NCBI RefSeq assembly: GCF_001645185.1
Contig: NZ_LXTQ01000040.1
Coordinates: 62,001-126,000, forward strand
Length of the DNA: 64,000 nt
Source of the DNA: Methylobacillus sp. MM3
GTDB lineage: Bacteria > Pseudomonadota > Gammaproteobacteria > Burkholderiales > Methylophilaceae
Reading direction: 5' to 3'
The notes under the pieces were generated by a model that was not told the origin of the DNA, searched no databases, and worked only from the letters and a program-made list of their open reading frames with translations. Shown one piece after another: positions 36,499-46,528 of the stretch (its first letter is position 1; the number at the start of each line of letters is the position of its first letter). The translations under genes were made by a program, and so were the position numbers.

Positions 36499-37374
36499 TT
36501 ATTGTTCAAAGGTAGCGAGCCGATTGGGTCGCGTTTCAGACAACGCAACCGGCTCTGTTTTGGCGCTTTCGTAGTAAGAAGAAGTTTGCCTGACCGGTTT
36601 CCTGAAGTTGGTCATGAACAGTTCTTTTGCCATGGTGAAATGAAATTTCGCTCTTTCCGGCCTGAGGCGCAAAAATGCCAGCATTGCTCTTGCCAGTCGT
36701 GGAACGATATATTTCGGTCTCCGCAATTCGGGATGCGTGAAGTAGGCCATGGAGATGAATTCATTCATCGTTTTCAACTCATTCACATGGGGGTTCAGAT
36801 ACTTTACATACACCGAGTGAAAACTGAAAAAACAGGCGTCATGATTGCGCAAATAGTAGGCCGCCCACTCCTGATCCTCTGCCGAGAATACATCTTCCCT
36901 GAAAGGCCGGTCGACGATGTACTGCTTTTTCAGGAAGGCGCAGGAATTGGACAAGCCCAGCAGTAGCGAAAAATTTCCCTTGTCCACCCGGGTAACCCCA
37001 TAGGTTTTTTCATAATCGCCCCCTTGATTGAAGCAGCACCCCAAACAACGATCCCCGCCCTCCGAAATATGGTTGATGCCGTATGAAATGAGGTGCGGAT
37101 CGGTCAGCAAAACGTGTGAGCTGATGATCAGCACATACTCGGTTTCGCAGGCCTCTATCCCGATATTGATGGCCTTCGAGTAATTGAATGGCTCGCTGGG
37201 GTAATCGATGACCTGGTCGCAAATCGCATTGAGCGCTAATCTTTGCTCCACGCAGGAGTTGGAGTCCACCGCGATGATTTTTTCCGGCGGCACCGCTTGC
37301 GCACGCAAGGCGGAAATAACCTCCGCCACCAGCGGGAAACTGTTGTAAGTTCGAATTAACGCAGTATATTTCAT
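36499..37374 (-). CDS. family 2 glycosyltransferase
   Basis: 291 residues. GT-A fold N-terminus: YTALIRTYNSFPLVAEVISALRAQAVPPEKIIAVDSNS, then NYSKAINIGIEACETEYVLIISSHVLLTD. The second part carries a DFxxE-like acceptor region (FREDVFSAEDQEWAAYYLRNHDACFFSFHSVYVKYLNPHV). It likely transfers a sugar to a lipid- or glycan-linked acceptor in surface polysaccharide synthesis. It is 24 bp downstream of ppnN, divergent from an acyltransferase gene and close to an ABC exporter gene. Substrates unknown. Confidence 0.85.
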   Translation of the reverse strand: MKYTALIRTYNSFPLVAEVISALRAQAVPPEKIIAVDSNSCVEQRLALNAICDQVIDYPSEPFNYSKAINIGIEACETEYVLIISSHVLLTDPHLISYGINHISEGGDRCLGCCFNQGGDYEKTYGVTRVDKGNFSLLLGLSNSCAFLKKQYIVDRPFREDVFSAEDQEWAAYYLRNHDACFFSFHSVYVKYLNPHVNELKTMNEFISMAYFTHPELRRPKYIVPRLARAMLAFLRLRPERAKFHFTMAKELFMTNFRKPVRQTSSYYESAKTEPVALSETRPNRLATFEQ

Positions 37375-37445
37375 ATATTTGAAACCACTTTTATGCGAAT
37401 TGCATACTGTTATCGATAATATATTTGTATTGTTTTTTAGGTGAT

Positions 37446-38069
37446 ATGGAAAATTTCTTGAATATCAGCCCTCAGCGGGGCATATGGTCTCGGGCAAGAT
37501 CGGCTTTGCTCGCTTTTAGAAAAAAGACGCGCTGCATTTCCATTTTCCCAAATGTGAGCGTTTTCGCCGCCCCGTCTTCAACGCTTTCGGGTGACGGCAA
37601 GCTTGAGTTGGGGTGCAAGTGGGAAGGGTTGAGATATTTTCCTTCAGAGTTCAAGCTGGCCGAGAATGCGAAAATTGCGGTGGAAGGTCATTTTTACTTG
37701 ATGACGGGCTGCCATCTGGCAGTTAATGAGGGTGCAACGCTCACCCTGGGCAGCGGCTACATCAACAACAATGCCACCATCGACTGCTTTTCCTCCATCA
37801 CTATCGGGCATGGCGTCGCCATCTCCAGCGGGGTCACCATCCGCGATAGCGATAATCACGCGATCAATGGCAATACCATGATTTCGGCGCCTATCGTGAT
37901 CGAAGATCATGTATGGATCGGCTTGAACGCCACCATTCTCAAAGGCGTACGCATTGGCAGCGGCGCGGTCATCGCCGCCGGCGCGGTCGTCACCGCCGAC
38001 GTTTCCAAAAATTCGCTGGTGGGTGGCGTGCCTGCCAAGGTCATCAAACACGATATCGTATGGGAATGA
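37446..38069 (+). CDS. hexapeptide-repeat acyltransferase
   Basis: 207 residues. The C-terminal half is a left-handed beta-helix of hexapeptide repeats ([32 protein letters not shown], then [36 protein letters not shown]). It ends with the family signature [11 protein letters not shown]. This is the XAT/WcaF-like CoA-dependent sugar O-acetyltransferase type, with the active-site His in DSDNHAI. AGGTG just before the ATG at 37446 supports the start. It sits between a GT2 gene (divergent) and an ABC exporter gene (convergent); together they form a small surface-sugar block. Confidence 0.88.
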   Translation: MENFLNISPQRGIWSRARSALLAFRKKTRCISIFPNVSVFAAPSSTLSGDGKLELGCKWEGLRYFPSEFKLAENAKIAVEGHFYLMTGCHLAVNEGATLTLGSGYINNNATIDCFSSITIGHGVAISSGVTIRDSDNHAINGNTMISAPIVIEDHVWIGLNATILKGVRIGSGAVIAAGAVVTADVSKNSLVGGVPAKVIKHDIVWE

Positions 38070-38097
38070 CATCCGGCTTTCCTCGTAAAAATCGTCC

Positions 38098-39918
38098 TTA
38101 ACTCGCATGGCTGGATGACATGGCCTTGAATTGTGCATTTCTTGCCATCAAGGCCTCATAAGTCCCCTGATCGATAACTCTCCCTTTGTCGATGAAATAA
38201 ATCATGTCGCACTGCTGAATAGTGGTGAAGCGATGCGCGATCAGGAGAATGGTCTTCTTGCCCGAGAAATCGCTAATGGCTTCCATGATGGATTTCTCCG
38301 TAATGCCATCCAGGGCACTGGTTGCCTCATCAAACACCAGGATTTCCGGATTATGGTAAAGCGACCTCGCGATTCCCACCCGCTGGCGCTGCCCGCCCGA
38401 AAGCTGCACCCCGCGCTCGCCCACCCGCGTTTCAATTCCATCCGGCAGTTCGGCAATCAATTCATCCAGATGCGCCAGCGCAAGTACTTCGAGCACGCGG
38501 CGGGTATCGATATTTTCCAAGGGAATGCCGAAGGCAACATTTTCCCTGATGCTCGCATCAGAAAGAAAAATGCTCTGCGAGACCAGGCCTATCCTGTTTT
38601 GCCAGGCGCGCACATTGCGGGGCGTCAACGGCACGCCATCGATCAGTATTTCTCCCGCATCGGGCGAGAGCAGACCAATCACCAGGTCAACCAGCGTGGA
38701 TTTGCCGGAACCGGTCGCCCCCACGAAACCCACGGATTTATTCGCCGGAATCTCCAGGCTCAGGGATTGCAGCGCCGGCTGAACCTTGCCGGGATAGGTA
38801 AAGGTAACGTCGCGCAACTCGATGCTTTGCGTCAACGCATGGATAGTCTCTGCCGTATTCGCGCTTTTTCCTGATTCATCCATCTCGCTCTCAAAGGCAA
38901 GGCTGTTTTTCAGGTCTTCCTTGATTGCATCGAATGCAGGCGAAGAGCCTTTGATCGTCGCCACCGCGTGATAGATCTGCTGCAACGCAGGCAGCACCTT
39001 GAACCCCGCCAGCGCGTACAAGGCCAGCATCGGCAAAATGGAGGCCAGATCCCCTTCGTAGCTTTTTGTCAGATACAGAAACAGCAATATCACCGAGCTG
39101 AAAGCCACCATATCCATGAAATACTTGGGCGCCATCGCCAGCGCGTCATTCGTGCTCAAACTCATGGAAAGCGTATCGCCGCTGGTTTGAAACCGATTTA
39201 CGAAAACGGCCTGCCGGCCTAATAACAGCACATCCTTGATGCCGCCGAAACCTTCAGACATGAGTTTGTATCGCCGGGTAGCGATTTCAGAAATCTTTTT
39301 GCCGTTCAGCATCAATCGCTGTCGAACCATCCTGTACAAAACGGCATAGCCGCAGCCAAAAATGACAAGCGCGATCAGAATCACCCATGGATTGAGGATG
39401 ATCAGCCCCAGAATCATGAAAAAAGTCAGGATGACCTTGGTATTGATCTGCATCAGCGGATAAACGACCTGGGAAGACACTACATAGGCGTCGGAAGCAA
39501 TCCGCTTGGTCAATTCCGCACTGCTGCCCCAAGAGTGAAACAACCAGGGCTGGTGCATGTAATAGCGATAAAGCCTATCGGCCATTTCCTGCCCGACCCG
39601 CGCGGAAAATAAAGCCGCACGCCAGACAGTCAACATCGAAATCATCGCAGTCACCACCAGCACGACCACCGCCACAACGCCCACCAGATAAATAAACTCG
39701 CCGGGATCGCCCACGCCGCTGAACTGATAGAGTTTCCCGATAAGATTGGTGCGATCCAGAATGTTCGGATCGGCGACCACCGCCATGAAAACACCGATGG
39801 CAGACACCCCGCCGATCTCCGCAAAGGCCATCAGCACCATCAGCGCTTGCAGCATCAAAAGACGCCTGCGCTGGCTCCGCGTAAAGATGCTGAATAGATC
39901 CTGAACCAATAAAAACAT
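38098..39918 (-). CDS. ABC transporter, fused permease and ATPase (MsbA-like)
   Basis: 606 residues: a six-helix type I ABC exporter membrane domain (residues about 20-330) joined to a nucleotide-binding domain. Walker A is GATGSGKSTLVDLVIG, the signature is LSGGQRQRVGIARSL, and Walker B is EILVFDEATSALD. It probably flips a lipid-linked sugar or polysaccharide precursor. It is in the neighbourhood of GT2 and acetyltransferase genes, which supports a glycan export role. The Q-loop SQSIFLSDASIRENVAFG is also present. Confidence 0.92.
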   Translation of the reverse strand: MFLLVQDLFSIFTRSQRRRLLMLQALMVLMAFAEIGGVSAIGVFMAVVADPNILDRTNLIGKLYQFSGVGDPGEFIYLVGVVAVVVLVVTAMISMLTVWRAALFSARVGQEMADRLYRYYMHQPWLFHSWGSSAELTKRIASDAYVVSSQVVYPLMQINTKVILTFFMILGLIILNPWVILIALVIFGCGYAVLYRMVRQRLMLNGKKISEIATRRYKLMSEGFGGIKDVLLLGRQAVFVNRFQTSGDTLSMSLSTNDALAMAPKYFMDMVAFSSVILLFLYLTKSYEGDLASILPMLALYALAGFKVLPALQQIYHAVATIKGSSPAFDAIKEDLKNSLAFESEMDESGKSANTAETIHALTQSIELRDVTFTYPGKVQPALQSLSLEIPANKSVGFVGATGSGKSTLVDLVIGLLSPDAGEILIDGVPLTPRNVRAWQNRIGLVSQSIFLSDASIRENVAFGIPLENIDTRRVLEVLALAHLDELIAELPDGIETRVGERGVQLSGGQRQRVGIARSLYHNPEILVFDEATSALDGITEKSIMEAISDFSGKKTILLIAHRFTTIQQCDMIYFIDKGRVIDQGTYEALMARNAQFKAMSSSHAS

Positions 39919-40243
39919 CGAGTTTCCTGTCGTGGCTGATGGAAGAAGTCACTGACAGGACTTCTCTATTTAAACAAGATAGTAGACTCGTTATCGGCGG
40001 CTTCCTATGGTATGAATGGATCAATAAAACAGGAGTGTTTGGTCTTGCTTGTCGTCAAATAAAAGGGCCTTTGATCAGCCATGGTTGATCGGAGCAAAGC
40101 CAGCAAAAGCCGGCTTTTTGCTTCCAGTATCCGTTCGGCCCGATTGTCCTTGAGCATGCTGATTTCCCGATGATGCAGGAGCACTTCGGGAGCGTTCTGA
40201 GAGTCTATTTTTCCGGGATTTGAAGCATGACAGGAGGCCGATC
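39919..40243. other. intergenic region with a hairpin, no gene seen
   Basis: A 325-bp region between the ABC exporter start and the small secreted-looking reading frame. The only structured element is GCAAAAGCC facing GGCTTTTTGC (40103-40121), a near-perfect terminator-like stem. A GACAGGAGGCC ribosome-binding sequence begins the following short reading frame. Otherwise nothing recognised. Confidence 0.5.
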
Positions 40244-40396
40244 ATGGACATGCGATCACTTTCTGCTGGCACAGCCTTGTTGCTAGGGCTTGCGTTACCT
40301 CCGCTGGCCGACAGCCAGGTCACCGTGCACTGGGCGCTGGCTGCTATGAGATATGCGCAAAGAGAATCCCGTCAAAGGATTTCATTCAGCAAATAG
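40244..40396 (+). pseudogene. truncated secreted-protein 5' end with strong ribosome-binding site
   Basis: A 50-codon frame opening MDMRSLSAGTALLLGLALPP, a plausible signal peptide, after a textbook GGAGG seven bases upstream. It stops at 40396 after running 25 bp into the convergent phospholipase gene (which ends at 40372). The strong start and abrupt end against another gene suggest a beheaded gene whose body was lost in a rearrangement, but it could also be a genuine small exported peptide. No family recognised. Confidence 0.35.
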
Positions 40397-41655
40397 AAAG
40401 CATTGTCTTTCAGCTTGTGCCACGCCCCGCGCTTGCGCCATTTCTCAAGCTCAATTTCCCTGCAAAGCGGTGCGTACTTCTCAAAGACGGCGTCGAGCCG
40501 CTGTGCCGTTGCCGAGTCCAGAATCCCGAGCGTGATCTCGTCATTGGTCTCGAAAGAACGGTCATCGAAGTTGCTTGAACCGATTGCGGTCCACACGCCA
40601 TCGACGGTCATTACTTTCTGGTGCAGTAGCGTGTGGGGATACTCGAACAGCCGCACGCCGCAACGCAAAAGCTTTTCAAAGTTGCGATGCCCGGCGTGTT
40701 GCACCATGGGATTATCGGAACCCGAAGTCGAAGGCATCATCACGCGTACATCGACACCGCGTGCAACGGCTTCTCCGAAGGCGTCGATCGCATCCGGCTC
40801 GGGTATGAAATAGGGGTTCTGAATCCAGATGCGCTTGCGGGCGAGGCAGATGGCCGTATGGTGAAGTATTTTCACGGCAGGCGCCGAGCCTTCGGGCTTC
40901 GCATAGGCCGCGTGGATCACCACATCGCCGGCTGGCGCCAGGGCCGGAAATACATCGTCGCCGACGAACAGTTCCCCTGTTTCACCCGCCCAGTTTTCAC
41001 TGAACGCGGATTGCACACTGTGGACGATGGGGCCTTGCAGCCTGAGGCTGATATCGGCGAAGTGCTCATTGTCCTGCGCGTCCCCCAGCCAACTATCCAC
41101 GATGCAATGGCCGCCCACGAAAGCTTCGCGGCCGTCGATGACGACCAGTTTGCGATGATCGCGGTCGTTCAGCACGCCGAGGTTACGGAGCCGCGTTTCA
41201 TGGAAAAACACGACGCGGCATCCGGCTTCCTCCATCTGGCGCGTAGCTTCCTTGCCTATTCTTCTCGAACCCGTTGCATCAAGCAGCACACGCACCTGTT
41301 TGCCCGCCCGCGCCCGCTCGGTCAGCGCATCTGCCATGCGCTGACCGAGAATTCCTTCCTTCCACAAAAACGTTTCGAAATGGACAGACTTTTCAGCAGA
41401 TCGAATGCGCTGCAGCAGAACTTCGAAGAAAGCGCCGTTCTCCAGGACTTCCACTGAATTGCCGGCAACGGCAGTGCTGAGTGTGAGACCGGCGATGGAA
41501 GGAACCAGCACATCGATCGACGAATCGCTTTCAATGTGCAGTTTGGGATCGCGATGACGCCGGATTGACCAAATGACGATCGATAGCAGCAGTATCACGC
41601 AAAATAACACCGCTGCCGTCATAATGAACACTTCGTACCAATTTGATTGATTCAT
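40372..41655 (-). CDS. cardiolipin synthase-type phospholipase D family protein
   Basis: 427 residues. An N-terminal membrane helix (VFIMTAAVLFCVILLLSIVIWSI) is followed by two phospholipase D active-site motifs: NDRDHRKLVVIDGREAFVGG and LLHQKVMTVDGVWTAIGSSNFDDRSF. The spacing and the YFIPEPDAIDAFGEA segment match ClsB/ClsC-like cardiolipin synthases, which join phosphatidylglycerol to another phospholipid. Monocistronic by position. Confidence 0.9.
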   Translation of the reverse strand: MNQSNWYEVFIMTAAVLFCVILLLSIVIWSIRRHRDPKLHIESDSSIDVLVPSIAGLTLSTAVAGNSVEVLENGAFFEVLLQRIRSAEKSVHFETFLWKEGILGQRMADALTERARAGKQVRVLLDATGSRRIGKEATRQMEEAGCRVVFFHETRLRNLGVLNDRDHRKLVVIDGREAFVGGHCIVDSWLGDAQDNEHFADISLRLQGPIVHSVQSAFSENWAGETGELFVGDDVFPALAPAGDVVIHAAYAKPEGSAPAVKILHHTAICLARKRIWIQNPYFIPEPDAIDAFGEAVARGVDVRVMMPSTSGSDNPMVQHAGHRNFEKLLRCGVRLFEYPHTLLHQKVMTVDGVWTAIGSSNFDDRSFETNDEITLGILDSATAQRLDAVFEKYAPLCREIELEKWRKRGAWHKLKDNAFYLLNEIL

Positions 41656-41831
41656 CGTATCCGTGTTCTATGAAGTCGAATGCAGCAAATATCTGCACGC
41701 GACTGGTTGGCTCGCACAATCCGTTTACGGCATGGTTGTTTCTTGAAAGTCTTGAATGTGGCTTGTTTGATTAGAGACAGCGGATTTCAAATAATTCGAT
41801 AAAGCGATTAAAAGCACATAATCCAGTAGAT

Positions 41832-43064
41832 TTAGCGCGGTTTCATTTTTCGCAACCAGATGGCGATACCTGTCAGCACCAGAGCGACAATAACGATACC
41901 CGAAAGCCCGATCAGCACACGTCCGGGCAACCCGAGCATTTGCCCGGTATGCAGGGAAAATTGCATGCCGAGGAATTGGTCCGCGGCCGTACCGTTCAAA
42001 TAACTCACATGCGAAATCAAATGGCCAGTGCTGCTGTCGATATAGAGTCTTTCCAGGCCGACATTGAAAGCTTCTTCACGAAAGCCCGGATAAGCAAAAA
42101 ACACCGCGTATGTACGTTGGGCTGGTAAATGACGCACTGACACCGGACGCATCCCGCGCATCTGGGCGGGCAATACGGCTGTCGCCAGCGATATTGCACG
42201 GTCATAGGTAATTTGCGGCAGCGCTTCCGGATCGGTGCGCACCTCTAGTCGATCCTGGGTGATATTGCCGAACCACCCTACAACCGGCCGGAAAACCTCA
42301 TTGCCCAATGTGAGTGCAACACCGCTCATCGCCACGATCAGCATCACCCCCGACAGCCACAACCCTCCGGCACGATGCAGATCAAAGTTAAGACGCGTAG
42401 CGCTTGCGCCCGACTTGATCTTCCAGGCCGGCCGCCATCGCCCCAACCAGGAGCGGCGGGGTTTTTGCAAGGATGTTGCGCCACTTTGCTTGCCGTGACG
42501 CCCGGCAGGTAGCGTAAGGTAGAAGCCAATCAGCGTTCCCGTCATCCAGAGCATTGCGGCAATCCCGAACAGCCATTCTCCCCAGCGTCCCGGAAGATGC
42601 AGGGAATAATGCAGTTTGTAGATGAAGGGCATGATATGCAGGCGGTCGAATTTGAAGGCATCCCGATTACGCTCGCCGAGAATCTCGCCGGTATGGGGGT
42701 TGAGATATATATCACTTACTTTCTGCGGATATGGCTTGCCGGTTGCAGGGTCGATTCTTGGCGTCAACGACACGCGCAAGCTCTGATCGAAGTCACGTTT
42801 CAGGCTGACGACGCGAATGCGCGATTCCGGATAAGACCGTGTGACGATAGAGACAACTTCCTGCAGTTGCAGCGACGGTGCGGTACTCGGCAGTATCTTG
42901 AACAAGCGAGGATTCAGCGCTTGATCGATCTCATAGTAGAACGCGAGCAGCGCGCCGGTTGCACCGGCAACGAGCAGGAACAAGGCGATCGTCAGGCCGA
43001 GGTAGCGGTGTGCAATGAGAAGAAGGGGGCGCATGCGCAAGCTGCGCCCTGTGGCATGCGGCAT
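41832..43064 (-). CDS. PepSY-associated transmembrane iron-uptake accessory protein
   Basis: 410 residues, four membrane segments including the first (LLLIAHRYLGLTIALFLLVAGATGALLAF) and the last (LIGLSGIVIVALVLTGIAIWL), with two PepSY-type domains between (DIYLNPHTGEILGERNRDAFKFDRLHIMPFIYKLHYSLHLPGRWGEWLFG; then YIDSSTGHLISHVSYLNGTAADQFLGMQFSLHTGQ). Proteins of this group are ferric-siderophore reductases or receptors' partners in the inner membrane. Its ATG overlaps the stop of the TonB receptor gene (TGATG), so it belongs to the same iron-uptake operon. Confidence 0.9.
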   Translation of the reverse strand: MPHATGRSLRMRPLLLIAHRYLGLTIALFLLVAGATGALLAFYYEIDQALNPRLFKILPSTAPSLQLQEVVSIVTRSYPESRIRVVSLKRDFDQSLRVSLTPRIDPATGKPYPQKVSDIYLNPHTGEILGERNRDAFKFDRLHIMPFIYKLHYSLHLPGRWGEWLFGIAAMLWMTGTLIGFYLTLPAGRHGKQSGATSLQKPRRSWLGRWRPAWKIKSGASATRLNFDLHRAGGLWLSGVMLIVAMSGVALTLGNEVFRPVVGWFGNITQDRLEVRTDPEALPQITYDRAISLATAVLPAQMRGMRPVSVRHLPAQRTYAVFFAYPGFREEAFNVGLERLYIDSSTGHLISHVSYLNGTAADQFLGMQFSLHTGQMLGLPGRVLIGLSGIVIVALVLTGIAIWLRKMKPR

Positions 43065-45499
43065 CAGAAGTCTATCGTGGCGGAAACGATAGCGGTGCGA
43101 GGCGCGCCGAAGGACATGCCGAATTCCGTGGCGCTCTCCCAGTATCGCTTGTCAAACAGATTGTCGACATTGGCGCGCAGGGTGACGGTCTTGTCTCCTT
43201 GTGTGAACACGTAGCGCGCCCCGATATCCACACGCGTCCAGTCGGGTATCTCCTGAGTGTTGGCCTGGTCCAGATACTGGTCGCTGGTATAGATCACCCG
43301 GGCGGTCAGGGTCAATCCGGGCAGGAATGGCGTATCCCACTCGCCGCCGAGATTCGCGTTCAGGCGCGCCACGCCTATGGCCGTATTGCCATCAAAGGCG
43401 CCATCCCTGGTTTTGGTCAATTCGCCATCCAGCCACATGAGGCCGCCCAGCACGCGCGTATTCGCCGTGGGCGCTCCAAACACATTCCACTCCATGCCGG
43501 TATTTCGTTGTTCGCCGTCGACGCCAAATACGTTAGTGGCTGCATTCGTGAAACCACTCGGCTCCTCGATCCTGAAAATGCTCAGTGTGGAGGCGATCCT
43601 GCCCCCATCGAACTTGATTCCGGCTTCCACTTGCCGTGTCTTGCTGGGTGCAAACACCTGACCTTCGTTTTCCGCGCCAAGCGGCGCAGTGGGGCCTTGG
43701 GAAAGTGCTTCAATATAGTTGCCGTACAGCGATACGCGGTCGTTTGCCTTGACCAGCAACGCAACGGCCGGCGTCAAGGCGTTCTTGTCGTATTCCGAAG
43801 TTTTCGTGCCGTTCTCGGCATAGGACTTCACCACAGCGCGCTGCTGTCGAGCACCCAGCGTCAGCTGAAAACGATCGTCCAGCCAGGAGAGGGTGTCGGT
43901 CAGTGCCACGCTGGTGAGTTCGGTTTCGCCGGTTCGCGGCACCGAGTCCGACAGCGTAATGACGGGTTCCGGGCGATCAACAGGATTGTAGATATTGGAA
44001 GAGATAGTCGCGCCCCGCAATCTGGCATTACCGAACTCGAACTTGAGCATATTAACTCCCAGATTCAGCTGATGCCGAATCGGGCCGGTCGTGAAATTGG
44101 CAGCACGAATGCCGGCTTCGCCAGACACGGCATTTTCCTCCCGGAGGAACTTGTCTGCCCTGGCGGAGAAATTGCCGGCGGAGTTCACTTCCACAGGATT
44201 GATCCGCATGAAATCGTATTGCCCGCGCCGCGCGCCAAAGGCGGCATAAGTGGTGATGTTTTCGGTCAGGTCGAATTCGCCCCGCGCGCTGGCCATGGTG
44301 TCCCGGGAATTGGCATAGGTCCAGTCTTGCGCGAAATTGCTGTCGATTTTGTCGGCATCAGGTATCGCTGCCCCCGGCAGTATTCGCACGCGCTCCATCG
44401 GTGCCGTTCCTCTGCGCTCCTGATGCTGGAGGTCGCCGCTGAGGCGCAGGCGCTCGCCGCGGAAGTCCAGTCCCAGGGTCGCCAGGCTGCGTTCCAGCGT
44501 TTGGTCCGAAAACGAGGTATCGCCATCCTGGTGTACCAGATTCACGCGTGCCCCGAACTGATGGTCGGCACCGAATCGGCGCCCCACGTCCAGATGCACG
44601 CCTCCTTGCGCTTCATTGCCGTAGGATGCGGTCAGTTGAGTCACCGGCTCGTCCGTCGCGCGTTTGGTAACCATGTTGACCGTACCTCCCACCGCGCCGC
44701 TCGGAGCCATGCCATTGAGCAAGGCATTCGGCCCCTTGAGAATCTCGACGCGCTCGGCACCTTCAACCGGCGTACTGTAGGTGGGCACCAGGCCGAAGAG
44801 GCCATTCATCGCCACTTCGCTATTGACCAGCCGGAAACCGCGAATGCTGAACTGGTCGAAGCGGCCGCCTCTGGGATTGGTGGAGCGCATGGAAGGTTCG
44901 TTGGCGATCACGTCCGCCAGGGTGCTCGCCTGCTGATCCTGTATGAGCTGCTGCGTGTAAGCCGTGATACTGAACGGCGTGTCCATCGCGTCCTTGTCGC
45001 CGAGCACGCCCACGCGCCCTCCGCGCGCCACTTGGCCGCCGGCGTAGGCTTTAGGGCGATCGCCCGGTAGTTCCGCGCTGGCCGCCACTTCGACTTCTGC
45101 CAATGTGGTGGCTGCTTCCGTTTGTTGGCTGGTCACGGGTGCAGGTGCCGCTTTTCTCAAGGTATAGCTACCGTCGGTCTTGGCCACCAGTTCGAGTTCA
45201 CTCTCGGTCAGCAGCCTGTGCAGGGCCTCGCGAACCGTATAGTTACCCGTCAGGGCTGGATTTGAGCGTCCTTCGGTCAAGGCTGGATCGAAGGAAAGCG
45301 CGATCCCTGCGCCGGCCGCTACATTGACAAGGCTCCGGCCAAGCGGGCCGGCTGGAATCTGATAAGAGCGGGTGGCGGGACTGTTTAAGGCACTTTCAGC
45401 CGCAGAAGCATCAGTAATGAAAGTGGCCGTTAAAGTCAGACTGAGCAGGGCCGCTTGAATAGCGCGAGAAAGCTTGCGCGGAGTGGCGTGGCGTTGCAT
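43064..45499 (-). CDS. TonB-dependent siderophore receptor with STN signalling domain
   Basis: 811 residues. Signal peptide (IQAALLSLTLTATFITDASAAE), then an STN signalling domain at about residues 45-110 (RSYQIPAGPLGRSLVNVAAGAGIALSFDP...ALTGNYTVREALHRLL), then the plug (DTPFSITAYTQQLIQDQQASTLADVIANEPSMR; FSIRGFRLVNSEVAMNGLFGL; VEGAERVEILKGPNALLNGMAPSGAVGGTVNMVTKRA) and the barrel ending SATIDF. The STN domain signals through FecR/FecI, encoded upstream. This is the FpvA/PupB-type ferric-siderophore receptor layout; the siderophore is unknown. Confidence 0.94.
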   Translation of the reverse strand: MQRHATPRKLSRAIQAALLSLTLTATFITDASAAESALNSPATRSYQIPAGPLGRSLVNVAAGAGIALSFDPALTEGRSNPALTGNYTVREALHRLLTESELELVAKTDGSYTLRKAAPAPVTSQQTEAATTLAEVEVAASAELPGDRPKAYAGGQVARGGRVGVLGDKDAMDTPFSITAYTQQLIQDQQASTLADVIANEPSMRSTNPRGGRFDQFSIRGFRLVNSEVAMNGLFGLVPTYSTPVEGAERVEILKGPNALLNGMAPSGAVGGTVNMVTKRATDEPVTQLTASYGNEAQGGVHLDVGRRFGADHQFGARVNLVHQDGDTSFSDQTLERSLATLGLDFRGERLRLSGDLQHQERRGTAPMERVRILPGAAIPDADKIDSNFAQDWTYANSRDTMASARGEFDLTENITTYAAFGARRGQYDFMRINPVEVNSAGNFSARADKFLREENAVSGEAGIRAANFTTGPIRHQLNLGVNMLKFEFGNARLRGATISSNIYNPVDRPEPVITLSDSVPRTGETELTSVALTDTLSWLDDRFQLTLGARQQRAVVKSYAENGTKTSEYDKNALTPAVALLVKANDRVSLYGNYIEALSQGPTAPLGAENEGQVFAPSKTRQVEAGIKFDGGRIASTLSIFRIEEPSGFTNAATNVFGVDGEQRNTGMEWNVFGAPTANTRVLGGLMWLDGELTKTRDGAFDGNTAIGVARLNANLGGEWDTPFLPGLTLTARVIYTSDQYLDQANTQEIPDWTRVDIGARYVFTQGDKTVTLRANVDNLFDKRYWESATEFGMSFGAPRTAIVSATIDF

Positions 45500-45563
45500 C
45501 CAAAATCCTTTCGGTTGTATATGAGGCTCCTAACTCATATGCCAATCGAAAATAAAAAAAGTA

Positions 45564-46520
45564 TCACTGGCGAGGAACGAGAGTAATCACGTAGCCCAAC
45601 ATGGCGGCCTTTGCCTCCACGGGATAGGTTGAAGAGAGCATTGTCATCACGTGCTCCGGTTTATCCAGCGGATACGCCCCGGAAATTTTAAGGTCAGCCA
45701 CTGCAGGGTCCACGCGTAGCAGCCCTTTACGATAACGCGTCATCTCTTGCGCAAAATCGCGAAGGCGCATTCCATCTGCCACAAGCATGCCTTGTGTCCA
45801 GGCGGCCGCCGCCAGGTCGGCAGTTTTGCGGTCGATGACGCCCGTTGGCGTCATGATGCATTGCTCGCCGGCGTCCAATGTGACAGCTTCGCCTGAATTC
45901 GGAGTCACACGAACCGCGCCTTCGAATACCGCGATCAGCGTCCTGCCTTCATTATCCCGTCTGACATCGAAACGTGTGCCCAGGGCCTGCAAGCGTCCTT
46001 CATCCGTTTCGATCATGAAAGCCCTGGCGGGTGTATAGGCGTCCTTGGCTGTCTCAATCAGGATTTCCCCGCGACGGAGCACAATAAGCCGCCGCTGCTC
46101 ATCGAAATAGGTATCGACTGCGGTATCCGTATTGAGTGTGATGTGACTGCCGTCGGTCAGACGAAACTCTCGCCATTCGCCCTTGGCCGTGCGGAAATCC
46201 GCGACCCAGCCCTGTTTTTCGGAAATCTCGAAAGCTGCCCATCCCAATGGCACGCTGCCCAGTACAACCAGAAGATGTTTAAGTGCGGCACGTCGCTTGG
46301 GATCCGATGGCCGGTTCAGCACCGGCATGGAAATCTGCGGTGGGAGGCCATCGAGTTTATGCAATAACCGCTCGGCTCTCTGCCATGCTTGAGCATGCGC
46401 GGCGCTGCGGTTTCGCCAGCGATTCAGCTCATCGCGTTCTCCCTCACTCAAGCCGGCATTGAGTCGCATGAGCCAGTCTGCGGCTTCATCCAGGATATCC
46501 GGGCTGATGTGCGTATCCAT
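45564..46520 (-). CDS. FecR-type anti-sigma / signal transducer
   Basis: 318 residues. The N-terminal cytoplasmic sigma-binding part (ILDEAADWLMRLNAGLSEGERDELNRWRNRSAAHAQAWQRAERL) is followed by a membrane segment (LLVVLGSVPLGWAAFEI) and the periplasmic FecR domain (LTDGSHITLNTDTAVDTYFDEQRRLIVLRRGEILIETAKDA; then RTLIAVFEGAVRVTPNSGEAVTLDAGEQ). It holds the ECF sigma factor in check until the receptor signals. The start at 46520 is nine bases after the fecI stop; upstream in-frame ATGs at 46532 and 46556 are possible. Confidence 0.92.
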   Translation of the reverse strand: MDTHISPDILDEAADWLMRLNAGLSEGERDELNRWRNRSAAHAQAWQRAERLLHKLDGLPPQISMPVLNRPSDPKRRAALKHLLVVLGSVPLGWAAFEISEKQGWVADFRTAKGEWREFRLTDGSHITLNTDTAVDTYFDEQRRLIVLRRGEILIETAKDAYTPARAFMIETDEGRLQALGTRFDVRRDNEGRTLIAVFEGAVRVTPNSGEAVTLDAGEQCIMTPTGVIDRKTADLAAAAWTQGMLVADGMRLRDFAQEMTRYRKGLLRVDPAVADLKISGAYPLDKPEHVMTMLSSTYPVEAKAAMLGYVITLVPRQ

Positions 46521-46528
46521 GGCGCCTC

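Noticed and set aside
35219-36574. 451-codon frame opposite ppnN
   Set aside because: Antisense shadow of a well-recognised enzyme; sequence low in complexity and family-free.
43199-45070. 623-codon frame on the plus strand opposite the STN-TonB receptor
   Set aside because: Exact antisense of a clearly conserved receptor; long only because of high G+C third positions. No ribosome-binding site and no family resemblance.
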